Assembly: GCA_025765615.1 (NCBI GenBank)
Contig: JAIVFJ010000018.1
Location: 477,124-541,123, forward strand
Source: Zopfochytrium polystomum
Lineage: Eukaryota > Chytridiomycota > Chytridiomycetes > Chytridiales > Chytridiaceae
Reading direction: 5' to 3'
Length of the DNA stretch: 64,000 bases
Positions 10,615 through 20,479 of the stretch are shown one piece after another. The notes beneath the pieces were generated by a model. That model was given only the letters and a program-made list of their open reading frames with translations. It did no database searches and was not told where the DNA came from. The position numbers and the translations under genes are program-made. Numbering within the stretch: position 1 is the stretch's first letter; each line of letters opens with the position of its first letter.

Positions 10615-13600
10615 AGGCCTCTTCTGCAACTTGGTGGGGTACCTGGTCTTGAACTCGAGCAGAAGGTCTTGGCAGTGAGTGAGGTTTGACTCAGGCTCCC
10701 AGGTGTTGTCAGCATCTGAGTAACCTTTCCACTTAACAAGGAACTTGAGTGTCCTTCCAAACCACTTGGCATCCAAGATTTGTTCAACCTCAAATTCCTC
10801 TTCACCTTCTACCTCAACTGGAGGAGGAGGAGGAACAACTCTGCCTGGAATGGAATTGGCCACAAACTTCTCTAAAAGGCTGACATGGAAAACTGGGTGG
10901 ATCTTCATGGATGCAGGGAGATCCAGCTTGAAGGTGACTGGATTGATTTGCTCCAAGATCTTGAAAGGACCCAACTTGAGGTTGTCTAGCTTGGGACTTG
11001 GTCTTTTGGTCTGCAAGTTCTTCCTCAGAAGCCAAACTTGCTGACCCACAGCAAGGTCATGGTCCATTCTGTGAGTGTTGGCAAATCTTGAGGCATCTTC
11101 TTGGGCTTGCTTCAGGGTGGAGTCCAGGAAGGTGCTGATGATCTTGAGCTTATGTAAGTGTGAAGCCGCAGCAGGAGCTTGGACATTGGATAGGGTCTCT
11201 TGTCCCAGAAGATCTCCTCTTGGATTGAAGCCATAGGTTGCAAAGAAAGGAGATAGCTGGGTGCTTGAGTGGAGAGAATTGTTGAGAGCAAATTCTGCCA
11301 GTGGAAGGAGGGTGGGCCAATCATCCTGTTGATAGCTGACATAGCACCTCAAATACTGCTCCAGAGTCTGGTTTGTTCTTTCTGTTTGTCCATCAGTCTG
11401 AGGGTGATAAGCAGTTGACAGTTGAGACTTGATTCCAAGGGCTGCTGTGAGTGCTTTCCAAAATTGAGATCTGAACTGTGGTCCTCTGTCACTGACGATT
11501 GACTGAGGCAGCCCATGGAGCCTGAATATGTGCTGCAAAAACAGGTCTGCTGTTCCTTGTGCATCTATATTCTCAGTGCAGGGGATGAAATGGGCCAACT
11601 TTGTCCTTCTGCAGATGACAACAAGGATAGAGTCAAATCCATGGGATGGGGGCAGTTTCACAATGAAGTCCATGGATATTGATGACCAAGGGCTGATGGC
11701 AATTGGGAGGGGCTCCAGAAGTCCATAGGGCTTGTGTCTGCTGGATTTGTTTCTTTGACAGGTTTCACAGCTGCTGACATAGTTCTTGATGTACTTCCTC
11801 ATGCCTGGCCAGTAGAAGTCTCTGGAAACAAGCTCATATGTCTTGTGCTCTCCTGGGTGTCCAGCTGTTGCTGCATCATGCCTTGTCTTGAGTATCTCAA
11901 GTTTTTCCTCTTCTTGGCTGATTTGAATCTTGTGAGGCTTGGGGTCCTTGGAAATAGCATTGGCCCACACACTGTCAGGAAGCAATGAAAGGTGTGTCTT
12001 GGATGGTGGGGTGAAACCATCTCCCCCTTCAGGTGCAAGGTCTGTTCTTCTTGACAGGGCATCAGCCACAGTGTTAAGGTGGCCAGGAGAATAGCACAGC
12101 TTAAAGTCATACTCAGAGAGCAGTTCAGCCCACCTGGCATGCCTCTGCTTGAGCAACCTCCTTGCCCTGAAGAAGGTGAGGTTCTTGTGATCAGAATAGA
12201 CAGAGATGCCTTTAGAACCAGCCAAGTAGTGTCTCCAGAATTTGAATGCTTCCACAATTGCAAGCAACTCCTTGTCATGGACTGTGTAGTTACACTCAGC
12301 ACTGTTCAGCTTCCTGGAGTAATATGCCACTGGATGCAGAGGAGCAGAGGGGTCCTGAGAGCTTGGCTGGGACAGAACAGCGCCAAGGGCATAGTCTGAG
12401 GCATCAGTTTCCAAGGTGAAGGGAAGCAAGGGATCCACATGCTTAAGGAGTGGTGCACTTGTGGTTGCTGTCTTAAGAGCTAGCCAGGCTTGCTCTGCTG
12501 CTGGGGTCCATTCAAACTTGGTGGTCTTCTTGGTGAGATCAGTGAGAGGCTTGGCTATGGCAGAATAGTTGGCAATGAAGGTTCTGTAGAAGTTGCAAAA
12601 CCCAAGGAAGCTTTGAACATCCTTGATGGAATTTGGAGCCTTCCATTCAAGAATAGTTTGGATCTTGTCTGGTGCCATGGAGATCCCTTTGTCAGACACA
12701 ATGAACCCCAAAAACTCAATGGAGGTCTTGTGGAATTCACACTTCTCCAGCTTTGCATAGAGGTGATGCTGTCTGAGTCTCTCCAAGACAGTCTTGACAT
12801 GTCCCATATGGCTTGCAGTGTCAGATGAAAATACCAGGATATCATCCAGGTAGACAATGACAAAAAGGTCCAGAATATCCCTGAAGATGTCATTCATCAT
12901 GCCTTGGAAAATAGCTGGAGCATTGGTAAGTCCAAAGGGCATGACCAAGTACTCAAAGTGACCGTATTTGCATCTGAAGGCAGTCTTCCATTGATCCTGG
13001 GGCTTAATTCTGACCAAATTGTAGGCACCTCTGAGGTCAATCTTGGAAAATATCCTTGCATGGCTCAGTTTGTCCAGTAATTCAGAGATGAGAGGCAGTG
13101 GATAGCGGTTCTTGACTGTCATCTCATTGAGATCTCTGTAGTCCACACAGGGTCTCAGTCCCCCATCCTTCTTCTTGACAAAAAAGATGGGAGCTCCAGC
13201 TGGTGACTTGGAAGGTTGGATGAATCCCTTGTTCAGCATTTCTTCAATGTATTCTTGGAGGGCCTTGGCTTCTGGTGGAGAGAGGTGGTACAGTGGCTTG
13301 AAAGGTGGGCTGCAAGTTTCATCCTTGAGTGGGATTTTACAGTCATAAGGCCTCTGAGCTGGTAGCAGGTCTGCCTTGGTCTTGGAAAACACATCAGCAT
13401 AAGGGAGATATTCTTTTGGTAGCTTGGATGCCAGCAAAAGGTCTGATGGGTCCAGGTTGTCGTGCTCCTCAGCAGTGGGGCTTGAATTCTTGACTGGGAA
13501 CTGTGATTCTTGAATCTTTGACTGAGAGTTCTGTTCTTGGCAAAGACTGTGAGCTGTGGAACTTGAATCTTGAATGTGGACTGTGAACTGTGGTACTTGA

Positions 13601-14319
13601 ATCTTTGACTGTGGGTTCTGTGAACAAGAGTCATGGCCATGACTGTGAGCTCTATGAGCTCTACTTGAATCTTGACTGTGAACTGTGAACTGTGGAACTT
13701 GAGTCTTGGCTGGCTGTGAATCTTGAATCAAGGGCTTGAGAGCATGAGACTTGGGGGCTTGACTTGAGTTTTGGGTGACTGTTCCGATTGGTGGAGGTTG
13801 GACTTGACCAGTGACCCAATCAATGGCAGGGTTCTGGGCTTGCAGCCATGGTAATCCCAGGATGACAGAGAATGTGGGTGAGCCAAGATCCAATACTTCC
13901 AGATTGACCATGGATGGTGGAAAGTCTTGGATGTGGAGGTTTAGCTTGGTTTCATGGCTGATTTCCTTGAACAGAGCATGATTGGCAAAGTGGACCTTGA
14001 GGGGTGTGGATTTCTTGATCGTAGGAATGGCACAAGACTTGGCAAGGGTGGCATCAATGATGTTGCAGGATGATCCAGAGTCTATAAGGGCCTTGGTTGT
14101 GATGGTTGACTTGGGTGAGAGTTGAATCTTGACATCCATGGTGAGTTGGTGGGGCTTGGAATCTGAGGTGCTTGTGGTGCTGGTGGTGGTGATGAAACAG
14201 GGGCAGCTTGGAGGAGGGTCCAGGGAATTGCCCCTCAGTGAGCCTGGACCTGGGAGTTTGGGTGCTTCTTCCTTGGGCAGTCCTTGACAGCATGCTCCTT
14301 GGAGCCACAGTAAAAACAC
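10600..14319 (-). CDS. pol: Ty3 pol polyprotein: protease, RT, RNase H, integrase, chromodomain
   Basis: 1239 residues from the 14319 ATG, but probably made by -1 frameshifting from gag. Order: aspartic protease (ALIDSGSSCNIIDATL, about residues 80-100); reverse transcriptase (PCVDYRDLNEMT, MPFGLTNAPAIFQ, YLDDILVFS, about 330-520); RNase H (LETDASDYALGAVLSQ, about 640); integrase with HHCC zinc finger (H-E-H...C-ETC) and DDE core (MDFIVKLPP, VSDRGPQFRS, YHPQTDGQTERTNQTLEQY, about 800-1000); and a C-terminal chromodomain (EVEQILDAKWFGRTLKFLVKWKGY, split here by the 20-residue rule: KWFGRTLKFLVKWKGY, DNTWEPESNL). The chromodomain defines it as a chromovirus and probably steers integration to marked chromatin. 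No lesion seen. The final codons overlap the polypurine tract. Confidence 0.95.
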   Translation of the reverse strand: MFLLWLQGACCQGLPKEEAPKLPGPGSLRGNSLDPPPSCPCFITTTSTTSTSDSKPHQLTMDVKIQLSPKSTITTKALIDSGSSCNIIDATLAKSCAIPTIKKSTPLKVHFANHALFKEISHETKLNLHIQDFPPSMVNLEVLDLGSPTFSVILGLPWLQAQNPAIDWVTGQVQPPPIGTVTQNSSQAPKSHALKPLIQDSQPAKTQVPQFTVHSQDSSRAHRAHSHGHDSCSQNPQSKIQVPQFTVHIQDSSSTAHSLCQEQNSQSKIQESQFPVKNSSPTAEEHDNLDPSDLLLASKLPKEYLPYADVFSKTKADLLPAQRPYDCKIPLKDETCSPPFKPLYHLSPPEAKALQEYIEEMLNKGFIQPSKSPAGAPIFFVKKKDGGLRPCVDYRDLNEMTVKNRYPLPLISELLDKLSHARIFSKIDLRGAYNLVRIKPQDQWKTAFRCKYGHFEYLVMPFGLTNAPAIFQGMMNDIFRDILDLFVIVYLDDILVFSSDTASHMGHVKTVLERLRQHHLYAKLEKCEFHKTSIEFLGFIVSDKGISMAPDKIQTILEWKAPNSIKDVQSFLGFCNFYRTFIANYSAIAKPLTDLTKKTTKFEWTPAAEQAWLALKTATTSAPLLKHVDPLLPFTLETDASDYALGAVLSQPSSQDPSAPLHPVAYYSRKLNSAECNYTVHDKELLAIVEAFKFWRHYLAGSKGISVYSDHKNLTFFRARRLLKQRHARWAELLSEYDFKLCYSPGHLNTVADALSRRTDLAPEGGDGFTPPSKTHLSLLPDSVWANAISKDPKPHKIQISQEEEKLEILKTRHDAATAGHPGEHKTYELVSRDFYWPGMRKYIKNYVSSCETCQRNKSSRHKPYGLLEPLPIAISPWSSISMDFIVKLPPSHGFDSILVVICRRTKLAHFIPCTENIDAQGTADLFLQHIFRLHGLPQSIVSDRGPQFRSQFWKALTAALGIKSQLSTAYHPQTDGQTERTNQTLEQYLRCYVSYQQDDWPTLLPLAEFALNNSLHSSTQLSPFFATYGFNPRGDLLGQETLSNVQAPAAASHLHKLKIISTFLDSTLKQAQEDASRFANTHRMDHDLAVGQQVWLLRKNLQTKRPSPKLDNLKLGPFKILEQINPVTFKLDLPASMKIHPVFHVSLLEKFVANSIPGRVVPPPPPVEVEGEEEFEVEQILDAKWFGRTLKFLVKWKGYSDADNTWEPESNLTHCQDLLLEFKTRYPTKLQKRPKRGR

Positions 14320-15158
14320 AGTCCCTGCTGGGCCCTCCTTGTTTTCTCCTCTTGGCTCAGAGGACCCTTAGGAAGTGTCTCAACTGCATCCACTTGCATG
14401 GGTTCAGGAACTGTAAGAGCTTGAGGGACTGGGGTAGGTCTTGATGTAGTTCCTACTTGTCTTTGCTTCAGCCTCTTGGAGTAGAGTCTGTTGTCAATTT
14501 TGATGGCAAGGAGAATGTACTCTTCCAAGGTCTCAGGGATGTGCAGAGACTGGGAGAGCATGTCTTGGATAGACTCATGGAGACCATCATGGTACAGCTC
14601 CATCAGAGCTGCATCATTGTATCCAGAGTCTCTGGCTAGTTGCTTGAATTGGTTGGTGTAGGCCACACAAGATTGCTTTCCTTGCTTGATATGCTTGAGC
14701 TTGGATCTTGCTGTCCAAGATGCGTAGGGGTCACCAAAGGTAGCTTCCAGCCCCTCCCAGAGCTCTTGCAGGGTGGTGGGTGTGCTTGGGAGAGATCTGT
14801 ACCATGATTGAGCTTGACCAGACAGGAGGGTGCTTGTGAAAAGAACCTTGACTTGCTCACTGGGAAATCTTGAAGGTTGGAGAAGGATGACATTCTCCAC
14901 AGTGGCCATGAAGTTCCTAAGGTCTTTGGCCAGCCCAGTGAACTTGTCAGGGCTGGGAACCTTGGGCTCTCTTGCTTGGTTGGCTTGAGGCAGGGGAAGA
15001 GCTTGATGATCTTGTTGGTGAAGTTGTTGTTGAAGCTGGTGCTGCTGGTGAAGGACTTGTTCTTGAAGTTGGTGTGTCTGTCTTGAGAGGGCTTGTAATT
15101 GGTCCATCAAGGCTTGGAAGGCAGTTGCATCAGGGAAGGTGTTGTTTGGGTCAGACAT
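14235..15158 (-). CDS. gag: Ty3 gag (capsid/nucleocapsid)
   Basis: 307 residues beginning MSDPNNTFPDATAFQALMDQ. A Gln/His-rich coiled segment (residues 20-60) precedes the capsid-type domain (LPQANQAREPKVPSPDKF, then a segment rich in AQSWYRSL and LKHIKQGKQS motifs). The C-terminus has one CCHC zinc knuckle (CFYCGSKEHAVKDC). Gag assembles the particle that packages element RNA. It overlaps pol by 85 nt in a different frame, with a slippery heptamer in the overlap. Its ATG is 41 bases inside the 5' LTR boundary, just past the primer-binding site. Confidence 0.92.
   Translation of the reverse strand: MSDPNNTFPDATAFQALMDQLQALSRQTHQLQEQVLHQQHQLQQQLHQQDHQALPLPQANQAREPKVPSPDKFTGLAKDLRNFMATVENVILLQPSRFPSEQVKVLFTSTLLSGQAQSWYRSLPSTPTTLQELWEGLEATFGDPYASWTARSKLKHIKQGKQSCVAYTNQFKQLARDSGYNDAALMELYHDGLHESIQDMLSQSLHIPETLEEYILLAIKIDNRLYSKRLKQRQVGTTSRPTPVPQALTVPEPMQVDAVETLPKGPLSQEEKTRRAQQGLCFYCGSKEHAVKDCPRKKHPNSQVQAH
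14256..14262 (-). promoter_or_regulatory. -1 ribosomal frameshift heptamer C CCA AAC in gag-pol overlap
   Basis: In gag frame the minus strand reads CAC CCA AAC, i.e. the X XXY YYZ heptamer CCCAAAC with the correct zero frame. A -1 slip gives CCC AAA CTC, which is exactly the pol frame (EEAPKLPGPG). This supports Gag-Pol fusion by -1 frameshifting. A downstream pseudoknot was not checked. Confidence 0.7.
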
Positions 15159-15185
15159 GATGGCAGAGAGTAGTGGGAGAGGGTG

Positions 15186-15196
15186 AAGTGAATTAT
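15186..15196 (-). other. Self-priming primer-binding site of Ty3 element
   Basis: Two bases after the 5' LTR the element reads ATAATTCACTT. Its exact 11-nt reverse complement AAGTGAATTAT lies in the 5' LTR (15269-15279 on plus), about 35 nt downstream of the TATA box, where the transcript should start. This is the Tf1 arrangement, in which the mRNA 5' end folds back to prime reverse transcription. No TGG-type tRNA site is seen. Confidence 0.75.
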
Positions 15197-15198
15197 GA

Positions 15199-15551
15199 TG
15201 TCAGGAACAGGGCAGGACAGGACAAGGCAGACAAGGAACTGAGAGGAGTGATGATTGTATTGGAAACAATAATTCACTTGAGGGATGGGACAGGTCCCCC
15301 ATCCCCCTTTTATACCTTTTGAGAGTGTTCCTTGTCAAGACTCCAAGAAAGTTCCAGAAAGAGCAATTAGTAATGCAATGATACCAATGATACCAATGAC
15401 AACAAGACAAGTCAGGAAAGCAAAGAAGGTTCCAGAAGGTTCCACAAGGTTCCATGAAGGAATGTTCTAGAAGGTTCCAGAAGGTTCCAGAAGGTTCCAT
15501 GAAGGAATGTTCTGGAAGGTTCCAGAGGTTTCCAGAGGGTGATTCATAACA
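15199..15551 (-). repeat. 5' LTR of Ty3 element
   Basis: 353-bp twin of 10247-10599. It holds the promoter for the element and the R region used for self-priming. Confidence 0.95.
15308..15314 (-). promoter_or_regulatory. TATA box of the 5' LTR
   Basis: TATAAAA on the minus strand. The first base of the 11-nt self-priming sequence is 35 nt downstream, a normal TATA-to-start distance. Confidence 0.7.
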
Positions 15552-15556
15552 AGCAG
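15552..15556. repeat. 5-bp target duplication AGCAG of Ty3 element (right)
   Basis: Matches 10242-10246, and the receptor coding sequence resumes immediately after it. Confidence 0.93.
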
Positions 15557-17099
15557 CATCACAAAACTTCCTGAAGGAAGGAAGCACACTGCAAAGATTC
15601 CAGATGGTGGTGGCAACAACATGCTGGGGGCTGCTCTTCTGCACATCATCATGCCTGCAGTAGAATATCGACCCCAACACATACTTGGCAGGCAGATGCT
15701 GGCTGACAAGCCAAGCAATCACAGACTTTCCAAGACCTGCTCCACCATTCAGCCACAGCACATTACCCACATTGGCAGACTGGAGCCAAGAGTGCACATT
15801 ATCCAGATAAAACTTCCTTGTTCCATCCACATAGGCACTCTTGTGCCTCTCAGCATCAACAGCAATATCCACTGGCTTGAGCCAAAGTTTCACTTGATCA
15901 ACAGGTGTCTGAACAACAGCTACCACAGAGACAGGTGTCTGACTCTGACGCAGCTTAATCTCTTTCACAAGGACGGACATCTGATCATTCCATTCAGGGG
16001 ATCCAGGAACTTTCCCAGCAAAATCAGCATACAGCAAACTGCGAGAATGTCAGCAGCATCCACTTGGAGTTTGAATTGCACAAACTCACCCTGCAGTGAT
16101 TGCAAAGACTTCTCCCAGAGCATCCTCTCCCTGCTGCAACAGGCGCACAGGGACATTTGGTTTCTTGCGATCCTTGGCATATCTTATCTCCACCAGGCAG
16201 TTGTCAGATTTCTGGTCCCAGAGTGAGTAACAAGTGAATAACAAACCCAACAAACTGGTCACCTGGTAGGCAAGAGTGAGCACAGGGACAAACACTTTGC
16301 TGGAGTGAATCCCTTCAGCCATGGCCTGGTTGATGGACCCACTCATATTGTTCTCATCAAACCACACATCTAATCCATGCTTCATTTTCAGGTCTTCAAA
16401 TATCTTCTTCACAGTATCTTTGCTGTCCCACCTGAAAATGTCCAAGTCAATTGTGGAGATGCAGTGACACCACTGTGAGGCCACTTACTGGTACGAAAGG
16501 AAGCAGTCATAGACTTTGGACAAAGCAGAGGCAATGGGTGGAACACTTGGAAGAGCCTTGGCAACTGCAGCACCTTTGCCCTTCTTGAGCTGAATCTGAA
16601 AACGGGGCAGGTTGGGAAAAGATGATCCCTCAATCAAGTTCTGGACATAAGTGGGAGCTTGGCTGACACATTCCAGGTCAGGGCCAGACTTGAAATAAAC
16701 TTCAATGTCTTGGCCGAGAAATGCATCTGCATTCTTGTAGATCTGTGATTATGGATTTCAGAATGAATGTTGCGTGACTGGGCACACTACCTTCTCAGTC
16801 AAATTTTGCAAAGTGGGATGATCAAGCTCAAGGACCTGAACAGCAGGATCGTCAAGGTACTGGACTTTCACCAAGTGCTTTTGAGCGTTGAGAAGCACAA
16901 AGCCAGAAGTACTTGTAGACATGACTGGTTCAGAAAAAAAAATGTCAGGAAAATTGAAAGCCACCAGCCATCAACCTGAAAGCAGAAGACTTGCAGAGGA
17001 AAGTGAAGAAGCAAATATTGATTCTTACCAGCGCAGAATTTGCAAGTTTTCGTCTTTGAGGGTTCAATCACGATGCTTCCAACGACTGCGTTTGCTGAT

Positions 17100-17860
17100 C
17101 TGGACTCAACTTAGTGGCATGAAGTATGTGGGGTGGGGAATGGAGTTGTGGTTGGGCATTGGAATGATGCATCAAACGAGTGGGGTGCGGTCATTGTGGT
17201 GACAAGTTTGGTGGTTGTTGTGTGGATATGCCATCTTACCAGGGTGCAAGGTTACCAGATTGTTGCACTTGGGAGAATCTGGATAATGCAGAGACCATGA
17301 TCAGTCAAAGGATGCAAAATCCAACTGTTGCTGGGGGGTTGAAGTGGGGATTGAGGAAAGAGGAGAGGGAGATTGGAAGCAGGGGGGGAAGTGCATCTCT
17401 TTTCAAATGGCCAGTTCAATATGCTGCCAGATCAACTGATGGAGCAGGAGAGGTACACATGATAGGGGAGGAGGGGAGTGGATCATGTAGGGTGTGACTT
17501 GTGGATAGGTGCAGTCGTACAGGATATGTAACGAACCTTGTCCGTTCTGTCTTTTGACCGATCTATCGTTGGTTTGTCGATTCATTCAATGGACCGTTCG
17601 GTCCGTTCATTCAAGAGATCGTTTGGTTGAAGTGGGCGGGAAGGGTGATTGAGGTGAGATTGGGCGCCGCAACGATGCTCCAAGTGGGGTGCATTGTGGT
17701 GACAAGTCTGGCTGTTGTTGTATGGATAGGTGATCTTACCAGAGGGGCGCAACGTCAGCAGATCGTCGTACTCTCGAGAATCTGGACAAGGCAGATAGCA
17801 TGATCAGATGAAGGATGCAAAGATCCAACTGTTGCGTGGGGATTGGAAGCGTGGAGATGG
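17100..17860. repeat. Diverged direct repeat in receptor upstream region
   Basis: About 17170-17345 and 17690-17860 share a common order of motifs: GTGGTGACAAGT, GTTGTTGTRTGGATA, ATCTTACCAGRG, GAGAATCTGGA, AAAGGATGCAAA and AATCCAACTGTTG. The same pair occurs upstream of the intact gene (32045-32225, 32540-32700). Between them are GATCGATC / GTTCGTTC-rich stretches. No ORF is supported, so it may be a promoter-associated duplication. Confidence 0.55.
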
Positions 17861-18595
17861 GAAGTGGGGAGATGCTCATCCGCCATGGGCGTTTTTGCCA
17901 CAGCAGGACATCGCTTTTCGAATGGGCGAGGATCTGCCGCCATTTCTGATCGGCGGATGCAGCGGGAGGGGTACGGATCACGGGGGAGGAGCGCATCGTG
18001 CAGGGTAGGACCTGTGGATCACCCCCTGCGGATCTTACAGGATACGTTTCGATCACTTTTCGATCGATCGTTGGAAGGGTTCGTTCGTTCGGTGGATCGC
18101 TCGGTGCGGGCTGAGTTGTCTTTGTCCTTTTCTTCTTCTTCTTATTTTTTTTTTTCTTTTTTTTTTTCTTTTTCCTTTTCGCTTTTTCCTTTCACCATTC
18201 GTCGCTCTCTTTGGAGCTCCTGTCGTCGTCCTCGTCGCCGTTGAACGTCACAGGGTTCCGCAACCCAGTCTCTCAGTCCCTCCCCCCAATAAGGCACCAG
18301 CTTCGACAATGGCTCTTCCAATCCGAATTGCATTATTTCATCATCATCATCATCGTCATCATCATCTCCCTCTGACTGCTCACTCACTCCCCCCTCAACC
18401 CCCCTCCCCGCGCTTTCACCCAACGACGGCGGCACCACACCTGAACATTCTGGCGGGCGCGCGGTCCCCTAAAATTACAAGGTCCAACGCCGTGGACGGG
18501 CGGCGGTTGTTTCGCTTCATCGAACGAGAAGAGATCCACACGGCCCCCGGTGCAGCTGCACTTTTGCGTCCAAAAGAAAATGTCGGACGACGCAG
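17861..18595. other. Low-complexity upstream spacer (copy A)
   Basis: A pyrimidine-rich run (18128-18200), a TCATCATCATCATCGTCATCATCAT repeat near 18340 (shown here only as a type of ATC repeat) and a GATCGATCG-type run near 18055. I see no convincing gene. Confidence 0.4.
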
Positions 18596-19350
18596 CGAGT
18601 GATGGACAACCACTTGGCGCCATCTTATCGCGTCAAAGGGGGGCGGCAGCTCCGCGGCTCAGCGACCAGATCGCGGCGGAGGCGAAGAAAAGTGGTGGAC
18701 TCACAAACCGCACCGTGCCCTTCGCGTCCTCCCCCGCGGAACTGCTCACAGGATACTGCGGCCGTGGTTGGCGTGCACGAGACTGACAGCATGGTTTTTT
18801 TTTTCCGGACGCTGGAGTTCCAACCGCCACCGTCCTTGACGTCATGGTTGATTTCTACCTCAACGTCGTCGAAACGCAAACTGACTCATCGGGCTTCATT
18901 TCCGTAATGGCTAGCGGAAGGGGAATGAAGCATTTGCCAGCGAGCTTCGACTCATCGGTAGACGCCATCGCCGCATTCGGCGCGAGAGGTAACAAAGAGC
19001 CGGAATGGAAGGTTGAGGCCGTGGGTCATGTTGTGCTTTTCACGGTCTTGACATTTTCTTTCTCCCTCAAGAACGAATTCCCATCAAACGCCATGCCGGG
19101 AACTGTGGGTGCATCCCTCAAAGCGCTGTCGCTCTGTAACAGGCTCCTGTACGCCACGTTGATCGGAAGGACTCAAGCGGTGAATATCACTGAGCTGGAA
19201 GCTCCGTTTCGGCAGAAGGACATTTGGATAAAACTCTGACGGCCCAGATCGCGGAGCTCGAAATCCGGAACAATGTCAGCGAAGAAGAGCGCGACAATCG
19301 ACAGCATACCATCGCTCATTTGCAGGAGCGCCTGGCCCTGGTGGAGTACG
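18596..19350 (+). pseudogene. Unknown coiled-coil gene fragment, copy A
   Basis: Coding-like pieces on plus in shifting frames: RLSDQIAAEAKKSGGLTNRT (about 18655-18720), FDSSVDAIAAFGARGNKEPE (about 18948) and, near 19230-19350, TAQIAELEIRNNVSEEERDN followed by TIAHLQERLALVEYERT, a clear coiled coil. The same pieces occur at 33400-34200 with different indels, so the protein was real before duplication. I do not recognise the family. Frame breaks in both copies point to pseudogenes or to unresolved introns. Confidence 0.4.
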
Positions 19351-20470
19351 AGCGCACCCGCCGAGTCGATCCGCCCGACGTTCAAAATGGCCGCGCGAAC
19401 TTACTCCATCTGCACTCAATCAGGCTTCCCGGCAGGCCCGCCGAAAGCTGCACCTCTACCACCCACTCCCACGTCTGTGCCCGGCGATTGTGCCGAAGAT
19501 GCAAGAATTTGGGGGCACTTCGGATACCAATGGTAACCTACACACTGCTCCTGGCGCCATTTCCCCGGCTGCCCGACTCCGCTCCTGCTCTCCCCCCTCT
19601 CATTGGTGACACCTCCCTGTTCGAGAACGCGGTCGACACCGACAGCTGCGGGCGGCGAACAACCGGCTCTAAATGCAAATGCAAATTGGCTACGAGACGC
19701 AATCCGTTGCCATTTTCTTATCCAGCGAGAGAGTGGGAGTCATCGTGCCGGGTAGGAGTTGCGGATCACCCTCTCAGGTCTTACAGGATGCTTTGACTCC
19801 TGTGCCGTTCCCTCGATTGTTCGATCGATCGTTCGTTCGTTCGCTCGGTCGTTGGTTCTTTGTGCGATCAATCTTTCGGTACCGAGCGGCGGTGTCGTTA
19901 TTCCCTTTTTTTTTTTTTTTGAGTTTTTTCCTTTATTTGTTTGCAAGTTTTTTCTCTCTGCCCTCATCCGAGGGAAGCGGGAATGTTGGCGGCCCCCCAT
20001 TCATGAGACGCACGAACCGCCTAAGCAGTGCGTCGGCGTTGGCGGCCTCCTCCAGCAACGAGATGCCGCCTGCGGCGGGGGTGCAGGTCACGGCTGCCGT
20101 ACAGCAGCACGAGCTCGAGCCACCAGGCGCGCAGAGGGCGAGGGCGAGGGTGAGGGTGAACGCGTGTCGGACGAGTTGGCTTGAGCGCCGAAGCGATTCG
20201 TTCCCGACCCACCCCCATGGCGAACCGGTGCTTTTTTCTTTGATTAGTGGCCTCCAGTCATCGGGGCAAACTCAATCTGTCCCTCGAAGCGAAGGTCCCT
20301 GATGGGGATGAAGGTGGTAGATGAGGTGATGAGGAGCGGTAGGACGGAAAGGGCTGGGAAAGGAGCCCGTCAGAGATCGGTCGTTTGTTTTTTTTTTTTT
20401 TTTGTTCCAGACGGGCCAAAAGAGAAACAAAAAAAAGAAGAAAGAAAAAGCAACAAAAATAAAAAACACA
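19351..20470. other. Spacer without recognised gene (copy A)
   Basis: Contains a GATCGATCGTTCGTTCGTTC run near 19822, a T-run at 19905-19920, GAGGGCGAGGGCGAGGG repeats near 20133, a T-run at 20388-20403 and an A-rich tract at 20425-20470. I see nothing that supports a gene. Confidence 0.4.
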
Positions 20471-20479
20471 CACACGACA

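Larger units (their letters stand above)
10247..15551 (-). mobile_element. Full-length Ty3/gypsy chromovirus
   Basis: A 5305-bp LTR retrotransposon. The two 353-bp LTRs begin TG and end CA in the plus-strand reading, and I find only one mismatch between them (A10390 region versus T15348 region), so the insertion is young. It has separate gag and pol frames, a chromodomain at the end of pol, a polypurine tract at 10600-10614, and a self-complementary primer-binding site at 15186-15196. It sits in the NACHT exon of the receptor pseudogene with 5-bp target repeats. All ORFs are open, so it could be active. A truncated relative is at 23588-24762. Confidence 0.96.
8453..16922 (-). pseudogene. TIR-NACHT-ankyrin receptor, disrupted by LINE and Ty3 element
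   Basis: Paralogue of the intact gene at 27900-31786. Exons follow the same pattern: 16791-16922 (MSTSTSGF start), 16489-16742, 16263-16431, 16090-16211, a NACHT exon from 16038 split by the Ty3 element (10247-15551) and ending at 9543, then 9485-8731 and 8675-8469, where the LINE begins. The TIR keeps NCLVEIRYAKD with the family glutamate. NACHT has GGAGLGKS (Walker A) and LLIVDALDECG (Walker B). Lesions besides the insertions are a frameshift near 9905-9930, an amber codon in the segment before FFRSSK (about 9690), compensating shifts at 9150-9250 and a shift near 8900. Only the first ankyrin units remain; the rest must lie left of the window. Certainly non-functional as a full receptor. 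Confidence 0.92.
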
